Positions 47,601-59,600 of a DNA stretch of 64,000 bases are shown here, piece by piece (the first letter of the stretch is position 1; the number at the start of each line of letters is the position of its first letter). Both the position numbers and the translations under genes were made by a program. The notes under the pieces are model-generated. The model saw nothing but the letters and a program-made list of their open reading frames with translations. It made no database searches and was not told where the DNA came from. Source of the stretch: Sphaerolaimus hirsutus (lineage: Eukaryota; Nematoda; Chromadorea; Monhysterida; Sphaerolaimidae); the NCBI GenBank assembly GCA_964036195.1, contig OZ038453.1, forward strand, positions 10,493,469 to 10,557,468, given 5' to 3'.

Positions 47601-50600
47601 GAGAATGTTACCCTTACTTAATAGGTTATTTGTCACTTGGCATGGCATGGCACGCAACCGGGTTCACCCAAAACGCTTCAAAACCCCTCAAAATAACCCC
47701 CCAAATCTCACCGTCACATTAACCAATCTCTCAATAATGACACCCCCTTGTTTACCGCCAGCCGCCCCCTCGCCCACGGCAACTCTAGGGGGCGATCTGT
47801 TTACAACTGGCACCCACAAAATGTCGATCCCATGTTTGTGCACCTGCAGTAGTTCTAAACTGCCGGGATTTGGCAGTGTTTTTGTTTGGACCAGCGTCGA
47901 TGCAGATTGGGCGTCGGCGCCCAGGACATCGATGCCGCATTTCACCTGAATGGGGGGGGGGTTATTTGAGGTTTTGAGATTTTTTAATTTTTTGATTGTA
48001 TTTTTTTGTTAACATTATTGTGCCTACACACTAGTTTTCACCGTGACTTCGTGGGAAAACTGAATTTTTTTCAAAAGCAGATTAATCCGCACGGTTGAAT
48101 GATTTTATTAAATTTTTATGTGAATTTAAATTAATGAAAGATTGAACATTGAAACTTGAACATTTTAAAACTAATAAATCACATAAATATAACATACAAT
48201 AAGAGTAGGCTGGATGTCGCCATGTCGCCCTTTCAGTTTTCACAACTGTCACAGTGAAAACTAGTGTGTGTAGGGCCATTGTGCCTACACACACTAGTTT
48301 TCACCGTGACTTCGTGTGAAAACTCAATTTTTTTAAATGCAAATGAACGAACACGGTTGAATGATTGAATTGATATTTTATTTGAATTTAAATTAATAAA
48401 AGTTCATATTTGAAAATTTGACAACTAAAACACATAGCATACGATAAGAGTAGGCTGAATGTCGCCATGTCGCCATTTCAGTTTTCACACATGTCACGGT
48501 GAATCCTAGTGTGTGTGGGGCCATTACGACTGACTATTATTTAGTTACTATACCGAACATCAAGATGCTCAGGGCCGTATCCAGGGGGGGGGCGGGGGGG
48601 GCTGCAGCCCCCCCCCCCTCCCGGGGCGAGACCAAAAAGTGACCGGAAAATGCGACTTTTTCAACGTCAGCGTAAAAAAATTTGCGCGCAAGCGCGCATT
48701 CTTCACCAGACATACGGTATTATCATCGGATTTGCATTTGCGGAGAGCGCTGACGCCAACGCCAATGGCGCCATGGCGTGGCGCCTACCAATGGCGCCAG
48801 TGCCATGGCGTCATTCCGCCACTATGTAGCTAAAATTTTAGGGGGGGGGGGGCTGAGCCCCCCCCCCTCGCCGGCCTCCGTAAACAAGCAGCCCCCCCCG
48901 CTCAAAAATCCTGGATACGTCCCTGTACATGAAAGTGGATGATGATTCAGGTCTGCAATTTTTCATGGACAATATGTTTATCAATACCTTCATTGTGACC
49001 AAGGGTCATCGTCCACGGTCACTTCTATTTGATTTTGAAAGTTCAAAAATTTCGATTTTATGCTGCAATTTTACGCCAGCTGAAGAAAGATCAATCGATA
49101 AATCAGCTACGCCAGGTGATTGCATGCAATGACATAGCGTAGAATTGATTTTTCTGTATCATTTCTGTATCTGTATTGACCTGTATCATCATCCACTTTC
49201 ATGTGATCAATTTTGCGATGGAATTTTACGCTGGAATTTTACGTCCGAGCTGTAATCGCTCCATTAGGCATATGATAGATTATTTATGTATACCGTGTTT
49301 CCAAATTTACCGAATTTGGGGGGCAGGTATTTCGAGAGGGGGTATTTCGAGGATATACGGTAGGTAGGTAATTTGAACAAAAATGGCATGTTGTGTTGCT
49401 AAGAAGGCATGTACCGTAAATCCTCGAATAAGTCCCCGGGGGAGTTATTTTTTCCTCAGAATTTTTTGAGGGGGGACTTATTCGAGGGGGGGGGGGGTTA
49501 TTCGAAAAGGGAGTTATTTCTTCGTCGGAAAATTGAGTAAAATACTTAATCAGTATATCATCTGAATGGGGTTAAGTACACATAAACGTGTGAGCCAGAA
49601 TAGAAATCACGTAATTCATGCAATAAAATCAATGCTAGTGTGCATAAACTGCAAAATAATGAATGCTTTAAATGATCATATACATACATATGTTTTTTAT
49701 ACGTGGACTTTGTTCCCACCCATAAAAGAGGGGGGAGTTATTCGAGGGGGGGGAGTTATTTTTTCCTCAGGCAATATTACAGGGGGGAGTTATTCGAGGG
49801 GGGAGTTATTCGAGGGGGGAGTTATTCGAGGGGGGAGTTATTCGAGGGGGGAGTTATTCGAGGGGGGAGTTATTCGAGGGGGGAGTTATTCGAGGGGGGA
49901 CTTATTTGAGGATTTACGGTACATTAAATGACTTGAGAGAACCAAGAACCATGCTTGCAAATTTTGACGAAAAAACTACCCCTTGGATAATCCCCAGTCT
50001 TGAAAAGTTCCCCCTAAAAACGTTTGATGAAATAACAATGGTTTATGGTTTAACGATAGCAAATGGTTTAACTGAGTTATATTCCGACAAAAGTATTGGA
50101 TACGGTGCATGCCATGAGTCAATGGGAATATTTACAACAGATGACATTGTCACAAATAACTCAGCCCTTCTCAATGCAGCGATCCCTTGTGATGTTACAA
50201 CTGAACTTCTTAGCTGTGGGTGGGTGGGAATTATGAATTATTTGCAGAGTTACAGAACCTTATATGATACTGGCTGTCATTGATAACTTTGCAAAAACTT
50301 TGCTTGATTTATCAAGATGCATCATGTGGCAATCATGCACTCGATCATTGCTTTGTTTATCTACAAACGTGACGTTAATCATCATAATGGCGCCTGTTGC
50401 ATACCCGTTAACCCACCCATGCGTCCTATACAATACTTTTGTCGGAATATAACTCAGTACCGCCGAGCAAATGCGGTACCCTGCCTAGTTTGTAAATACT
50501 TCGAAAACTGGTAAATCTCAACAATGAGTTGAGTCAAGTTTCCAACGTTCAAAGAGGGTTTTGTGTATCTAAAAATATTGGTTGTCGTCACACTTCAAAG

Positions 50601-53600
50601 GATGGGTGGATCGATTTAATGCAAAAAAACTGTACCTGCACTTATTGACAACAAACACTCCCAAAGCTAATAAATCTGTTTTCAACGCAGTTGAGTTGAC
50701 AGCAGTCAGGGCCGTATCCAGGGGGGGGGGGCGGGGGGGGCTGCAGCCCCCCCCCCTCCCGGGGCGAGACCAGAAAGTGACCGGAAAATTCGACTTTTTC
50801 AACGTCAGCGTAAAAAATTTTGCGCGCAAGCGCGCATTCTTCACCAGACATAAGGTATTATCATCTGATTTGCTCCATGTGGCCGCAAATCATTGTAAAT
50901 ACACTCAATGTTGGGTTGTTTTGCTGTTTTGTATGTATATTTACATACTTATACAGCGTTCCATGGCGCTGACGCCAACGCCAATGGCGCCATGGCGTGG
51001 CGCCTACTAATGGCGCCAGCGCCATGGTGCCATTCCGCCACTATGTAGCTAAAATTTTAGGGGGGGGGGGCTGAGCCCCCCCCCCTCGCCGGCCTCCGTA
51101 AACAAGCAGCCCCCCCCGCTCAAAAATCCTGGATACGTCCCTGAAGATGCTTATGGAAAAACGTAACCACAAATTGATCAGGTAAGTGCTACCAGGTTCA
51201 CGGCAAGAAAATGTTAGGAAAATGTGAGATGAGAAAAATTCTTAATGTGTTGGTTCTCTATTCATATGGTATTATGGTAGACTTCACTGTAAAGCACGTG
51301 GTCAATAGTACAAGATATTAATTCCATGCAGCACGTTCAGGGACGTATCCAGGATTTTTGAGCGGGGGGCTGCATGTTTACGGAGGCCGGCGGGGGGGGG
51401 GGGGCTCAGCCATTAGTAGGCGCCACGCCATGGCGCCATTGTCGTTGGCGCCAGCGCCATGGAACGCTGTATATGTATGTAAATATACATACAAAACAGC
51501 AAAAAAGCACAACATTGAGTGTATTTATAACCATTAGTGGCCACCCGGGGCAGTGCACTATTACGCATGTAAACCCATCCCGCATGTTGACCCGGAACAC
51601 ATTTAATTATACCTGGCATGTTGAAAATAAGTAATAAATCACATGACCTAGTTATTTTGAAGGTGAAAATCTATAAGAAGTTTGAAAATTAGGGAAATTT
51701 CGTGAAAGTTAGGGTAAATTTGCTCAAAAGCGCTCCTGAGAGCTAGATAGCTAGGCAATTTGCGGGTGGGGGTGGTGTTCAGGGGAATGTAGCCAAAAAA
51801 ATTTGCGCCAGGGATAGATAGATAGCTGTGAGGTTTGGGGTGGTGTTACCCACCCCCCCTTTCTTACCCCTGCAGGCATAATGTGTCTATAATGGGTCTA
51901 CATGCGGAATGGGCTTTGATGCGGAATGGGCCCTAGCCGTCACGCGGAGCCAATCTGATGATAATAGGTCATGTCTGGTGAAGTATGCGCGCTTGCGCTC
52001 AAAAATGTTTAAGTTGACGTTGAAAAAGTCGCATTTTCTGGTCACTTTCTGGTCTCGCCCCGGGAAGGGGGGAGTTGCAGCCCCCCCCCCGCCCCTGGAT
52101 ACGGCCCTGAGCACGTTAAACCAGAAATTGACATACCTGAAAGGTATACTCGGTATCCGGTTCCAAAGCGACAACGGCAGTCCAGCAGAAGCCTTCATCA
52201 TTGCACACGACATTGGAATATGACGACAAAAGAAGTCTCAAAAGTGCAGCATCAGTTTGTGCCAGCTGGGGGTTGGATTGTTGCACAACCTGGAATTTTT
52301 TTTATTTTTTGGATACTAAGTTAAGTTTGTAAATAGATACTATTTAGGTTTGTGAAAGAAATTTGGGGAGTGTATATTTATGTAAACTTTTTGTCTAATT
52401 ATTCAGTTCTGTCATAATTATGATGCAATTAGTTTTAAACGTTTATTGTATACCTGCAGCGACATTTGCGCCTGGCACATACTTTATTATAATGGGGCCG
52501 TTCCATCACTATATATCCACACTGTAGTCGTTGTGGCTACTCAAACTGGTTGACTGAGCTGTCAACTGAAATCTTCGTTCTTTCAACAGATCTTGAATAG
52601 TACAGTTCTTGAATAACTACATCAATACTTAAGAAATTGGTCAACTAGAAATCCAAAAACAAAAATTCCAAAATTCAAACCTGATAAACGATCTGACTTT
52701 TGGCATAAATCCCATTCAACGCCAAATCATCGGGTTCATGCCATTCAATCAAAACACTGCCGGGGGTTAAATTGTGAATTTTGACTGATTTCGGCTCAGT
52801 GGGGTAACCAGTACCCCCGACCCACAGAGATGGCGCGCTTTTGTCTGGCAACGTGCCAAGGTTGTAGTAATTGGACCAGGTCACGTCGATTGAGTATCTG
52901 TGTGAAAAAGTGGAAAATGTGGCGCTATACACTCGTTTAAGGCTAGGGTTAAAACGATATCACTTTTCGATATCGATATTCGATATATTTTTTGAAACTC
53001 TATATCGATACGATATTTACCGTGCCTTTGAAAATATCGCATTTGCCGATGAGTATTTACCGTCACGTTCTTAACACCCGGCCAGTAATGTTTCGACATT
53101 TACTTAAAACTTGCTAAATTTGCACTGATGGACTTGTGCGACCGCTACAACCAAAAAGAATTTCAAATTTGGGTTCATAATGACACTGACTGGACCAATT
53201 GACAAAAGAAAAAAAAGAAAATAAACCAACTTTTTACCAATCTGCAAAAGTGGCCGTTCCAATATCCAGGGATTATCGTAGCTGCTATCAGTGACCAATA
53301 AATTGCCTGCCTGTTCAGGAATTCCGCCATTGTAAATGTAGTAATTGTACAGTGTTGGGGGTCTCAAAATCTTGTCACATTTGGCACCGTTCCAATTTCC
53401 AAACAAAGCACCGCCTTCTTTTGGGGGTGGTACATATACCTGAAAAACATCATGTGTAAATTTTCAGCTGTCAAACCGCGCCTAGTCGAGTTACAAGTAA
53501 AGTGGTAGGTAAAAAGGAAACAAACGTTACCGTATTACTTCGAATTATCCCCCCTCGAATTAAACCACCGCCCTCCTCAAATTTTGCTGGCGAAATAATA

Positions 53601-56600
53601 AACACCCATGGGGGTATTTCGAGGTAATACGATATATTTATTCAAGTTCTCTGATATTTAGAATTTTACATTGTTTTTTATTTTCACTTGTCACTTGAAC
53701 AATCACTTATTAACACTTATTACATTAACTAAATTTGCGTGTGGATTTCATACTGTGTCAAGTACAAATTACATTACGGTAGAAAATTGTAGTAAACCAA
53801 AATATAGATATTTATAAAACTTATTCAGCGTTCAATAATTCTTTCACTCGCTCATATTTATACGCAATACGCCACATTTGTAGCTCACCTTAACAGAATT
53901 TCTGTTACCAGCACCAAGCGCTGTAAGCCTAGGTGCATCTGGTCTGGTCGGCAGACGTAAACATTCAAGGTCTGAAAATTAAAAAATAAATAAATTTCAT
54001 TTGAAAATTCAAAATTTTAAATTAAAAATGCCATTAAAATACAACTGGTGCATTACAAACCGGGAAATTTCCTCAGATGATATCCCAACGCTATCAAATT
54101 CCTTGCATACACGCCTTTAGTACTGTAATCCACTTCCAAATTATCAGGGCCATTCAAGAAGTTCAGGTGAAAAATTGAACCGTCAGTTAGCGAAATTGCC
54201 AACGTAAAATCGGATGTAATTGCTATTGATGTCGGCATAGAATTTTCAGCTGAAAATTACGTAATCAGGGTCAAAGTTGCATCATGTTTTTATTGAAAAA
54301 CTACTGGCGGCCCACACAGAAAGTATACACATGGATGTCAACTGGTCTGTGTCAACTCAGATTTTGGCTTCACGTGTCGCACAGCGATTTTCCATCCAAT
54401 GCACTTACAATGACGTAATATTTATTTTTCAACATCGCCGCATGTGCGTGCATGTGGAGCGCTCTGCGACACGTGAACATGAAATCTGAGTTGACACAGA
54501 CCAGTTGACACAAACATCTGTCAACTAGTGTGCGTGTCGCCATTATGTCTAAACTCACTGATTTCCAGCACATTTTTATATTCGAACAAAACTTGACAAT
54601 TTCCATCACTCGGCCACACTTTATACATGCGAAATTTGTCAGCCACTATTAAATATGTGTCAACTTCGAAATTATCAGTTTCCGAGTAGCCCAGTGCGAG
54701 AATGTCGCGTTCAAAGCTGTAAAAAGTAAAATGTATGAGTAAAATTAGTGAGAAAATAAAGGCTATGTGGACAGCTGAAGCCCCACCCAGATAAAATAAG
54801 TAGGTACTTAGCTGAAAATATTGGGGGTATCTGGAGGGGACGGGGGATGATACAAACTGTGTATGCCAAATTCAGGCATTCAGGCGAAAAATCGCTCAAA
54901 ATGTATTTGTGAGATTACTGTGGTCAAACATGACATTGCAACAGGAAAACTTTATCTGTTTCCGCTGTTTGCAAGCAATATTTTAAATCATATTTCACCC
55001 ATTTTGGTCAAATCCAAAAAATACATCCAAAATCCAAAAATACATCCATGAAATCATAAATCCGACAAGTCAACAACATACGCAAACAAATCATTGTCAA
55101 ATCTTAAAACACTCAAAACCAACCCATTTTTGGGACATGGCATCTGCACCTTAATAGGCAAACCCGCACCACTGGCACCGGAATTGAAATTTTTGTCACT
55201 TTTCGCACTGTCTTTTGTATTTGTGTCCATGTGAATGTTGGTATCGAGTAGAGATAGATTTCTGAGAGCTTGGTCGTCGGCAGAAATGTAGTACAGTTGG
55301 CTGAAAAAATTTCAGATTTAGTCAAGGTCTTGTGAAGTTTAATTGAAATTTTGTCGCTGTTGAAATTTTACAGTGTAGATTCGATTTTTAAAGAAATAAT
55401 TCACAAAAAGATAAAAGTGGACTTCACCTACATCACAATAAGCGTTCCAAAGAACACGGGATAATGTTGTATAAGAAAATATTACCTACATCTAAATATG
55501 ACCTAATTACATTTAATTATATTTTCTGCAGGTTTTTACACACAGATTAAATCATATTTTAATTATGGGAAGAAAGCGAAATCTTACAGCACTGACCTAG
55601 TAAATGGGTCAGCCTGTAACACATTGATATTTGCAGGCGGCGGGTGCACACTGCCATACAGGGTGGCCCAGTGAAGTATGGCAGTCTGGTTGAGATGCAT
55701 CCGGTCCAGTGATACTGTGGTGTCGCCCTGCGGGGGGAGGGGGGTTGGCAAAAAAAATTAAAATATCGGTAAGTTTACTTTACGCTCAAAATATGACAAT
55801 TGACCAAAAATGGACGTAGGCCTCCTAGCCATGTAAACCTGCTAGTCAAGTAAACCCGCTTGTCATGTAAACCCGGTAGTCATGTAATTCTATCCGCTAG
55901 TTATGTATACCCTCCAGTTGGAGGCATGCATAGGGTTGGCCGATGCTTTTTTTAAACGTTTTTTTATTAAAAAAACGTTGTTTTTAAAAAAAAAACATGA
56001 CGTCCGAAATGTTTGTTTTTTTTTAAAAAAACATCGACCGAAATTTTTAGTACTGAGCACTAGGTATTTGGCAAAATTTTTGCGCGCAAGCGCGCAATTT
56101 CACACACAAATTGACATTGGTGGTTGTTTTCATTAGTTTTGTGGCATTTTTAGTATCAAAGTATCCATTTATATATTCTACCATGGGTTAATAAGTCACG
56201 AACATTCGACTATAAGGCGATATACAAACGTATCGACAAAAAATGGATATTTTTGACACAAATCACCACTTATAATGCTATCCCATGGCTCAACAGCCAT
56301 TATATGGTCATATATAACATCACAGAGTATTGCCACTGTCTGATAAACCTATATATGTTGACACAAAGTCATATCTGGGAGCTTTTTAAAAAAACGTTTT
56401 TTATTAAAAAACATCAAGTTAAAAAAAACGTTTTTTTCCAACCCTAGGCATGCATGACTAGCGGGTCGAATGACATAACTACCGGTCTACATGACTAGTG
56501 GGTTTACATGCCTGCCTAGAGGTAAAGAATCCCAAAAATTAACGAAATTTTTAAACCAGTTTCATTTCAAATTCAGTGATGTATTTACAGCAACAAAAGT

Positions 56601-59600
56601 AACAAACTCACTTTGTCAACAAATGCAATCAAACTCTTAGAGACCCAGTCAGATGCAGCATTTCCCCACTTCTCTATGCGGCTACCGTAATCGCCAGAGT
56701 ATGGTATATCATAAGGTAATTTTTTTGAATCATAGGGTAGCACCGATATTTTGTCATGATCGATTATCAATGTGCCAAAATCCATTGATGCAACCATTGG
56801 ACCTGGAACACAAAAATTGTGAATTTTATTCACCTCACCACGAAAAAATTTTCATTGGCGGATTTGTTTTCGTTTTTTTTAGATATGACATCACATGATT
56901 TAAAAAATTAAACCAAAATTACAAACAAAAATAATAATAAAGAAATATGGTGTGAGAACAATCCTTGCAAAAAGCACCACTGCTGAATATTAAAATAAAA
57001 TCAAAATAAATTATTGAAAAAATCGTTTAACATCCCCATTCAGCCAACCGTTTCTCCTGTCTCCAGCACCCCTTTTCCTCCTAAATAATCGATGGTTATT
57101 TTCAATTGAAAAGTGGGCGGGACTTTGACTAATCCCAAATGCACTCGGATAGTGAACTAAGATTTTGCTGTCATTTTGGGAGACCGTCACAAAGCGGATT
57201 AGTGGATTTGTCGCTAAAAAATGGGGGGGGGGTATTTCAATTTTTTACTTATTACTTCTGAGTATCTGGAAAATTGCAGTGAAATTCAGGAGGTTATTTA
57301 TCGACTTCTTTAGAATTTGTTCAACTTAAATAATGAGCTGACATTCTCGCTGGGGTTATTTATCGTAAAATCCAAGGAAATAATGCAAAATGGAATCATG
57401 AGAAAATACTCAAAATTACAAAATGTTATTTGGAAATATCAATGTTTATCAATTTGTTTGGAAACTCAATTTTCACTCAATTGTATATTCACACATTCGT
57501 AGGTTCAAAACGTCATAACAGGTTATCGACACTTTTTCAACACAATAGTGTAACAATACGAAACTTCACAAACCAGTTTTGAAATCTACAGTGATCTCTT
57601 TGGTAGTCACAGAGTTATCCAAATCTGTGGTTGAAGCGACAAAACACTTCAAATTCGGCCCATCTTTAGTGAAAATATCCGGCAACTCAGCTGTAATCAC
57701 ACTGCGCACATTTCGATCGAATTGAGCCAATCGAATATTGTACTGATTCACATTTCGCCCGCCCGATGTGCGACACGATAGCTGGAAAGGTTGTTGAAAT
57801 TTTTTTTACTTAATTGAGAGTCTCAAATTTGAGACTATCAACAATTTAATGTAAAAAAAATATGAGATGTCAATTCCACAGCTGGGGATGCGACAAGTAA
57901 ACTTATAGGTGCCACTTAACACTTGTAACTTTTAACATGTAACTTGTTCGCTTATTGTAGAATTAGCACCAGGTTGCACCATGTCAAGCAGTTTTCTCCT
58001 GCTATGGCGTCAATGCCAATGACGCGATAGCGTCGCATCTTTGAATGGCCCCATTCTGTCAATGTAAATATGTACAGTATTTCTTCGAATTAGCCGCTCC
58101 TTGAAATAACCCCCCCCCCCTCAAAATTCCCTCTAATCTGAGCGAGCTGGGGATTAATAACCCCACTTGAAATACCCCCCCCCCCTCCTCAACAGAATTA
58201 GGTAGTCTATACAGAATTTTAATGAAATGATAACTACCGGGGGTATTTCGAGGAAATACGGTATATACAAATAGGAATGGCACTTAGGGTTGGCCGATGT
58301 TTTTTTTTAAACGTTTTTTTTAACGTTTTTTTTTAAAAAAAACATGACGCCCGAAATGTTTTTTTTTTTAAAAAAAAACATCGGCCGAAATTTTTAGTAC
58401 TAAGCACTAGGTATTTTGCAAAATTTTTGCGCGCAAGCGCGCAATTTCACACACAAATTGACATTGGTGGTTGTTTTCATTGGTTTTGTTGCATTTTTAG
58501 TATCAAAACATCCATTTCTATGTGCTACCATGGGTGAATAAGCCGACATATGTTGCTGTAATATATAATATTGAGGTAATGTGCTTCCATGTACCTCCAC
58601 AGTGTGTAACTTCACTCCCAAAGTAACAACCTCCTTTTATAACCTTGTTTGATCACCATTCCGTGCCAAACTTTACCTGAAGTCACGAACATTCGACTAT
58701 AAGGCGATATACGAACGATATGTCGACGAAAAATGGATATTTTTGACACAAATCACCACTTATAATGCTATCCCTTGGCTCCACAGCCATTATATGGTCA
58801 TATTTAACATCACAGAGTATTGCCAGTGTCTGATATACCTATATATGTTGACACTAGGTCATATCTGGGAGCTTTAAAAAAAAACGTTTTTAAAAAAAAA
58901 AACATCGAGTTAAAAAAAACGTTTTTTTTTCCAACCCTAATGGCACTTACCGAATATTGGAACGGCTTGGCACCATGCCAAATTTCGTCCACATTGGAAA
59001 GCCAGAGAAACTGAACGCCATAGAAATCGCCAACTTTCCCCGTGCTCCCGTTGATTTTATTTTCAAAATTCTTTATTTCAGCCAGGGGATCCAAAAACAC
59101 AAACGCAGTCAGATTGGTGGGTTTAGGTGCAGGCTGAAAAAATGGGTATCAATTTAATTCGCCCATAAAAATGTCAATGTGCACATCAATTAAGGCTGGA
59201 ACCATATGGCATTTCAGGCTGGAACCATATGCCATTTCAATGTAGATATTCGATATTTTTGACAAAATTCTACATGTCAATATCAGATTGACGCGGTCAG
59301 TATTTGACATGACTGTGAAAGGCTCTTCACACAAATGTTTGGTATCTACATGTTAAGTGAGATACTCATTCGCACACATAAGCTTGCTTCATGAACCATG
59401 AACAATACCATGAACCTAAATACATTTTCCGCATGAATACATGAACGAATATTTTACAAAAAAAGTCAACAAAAACTCACCAAACCAGGCAACTTTAACT
59501 GTTTTTCCCCATACAACTGCTCCACACGCGCATCCAACGCACAGCGCACCGACACTTGAATGACGTCATTTCTCGGATGTGGAAAATTGGATGCAGCAAT

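Noticed and set aside
49906..50283. 125-codon frame inside the composite segment as a possible transposase
   Set aside because: It starts within a family B end, has no hAT dimerisation or catalytic motif that I can see, and no similar frame appears elsewhere in the window.
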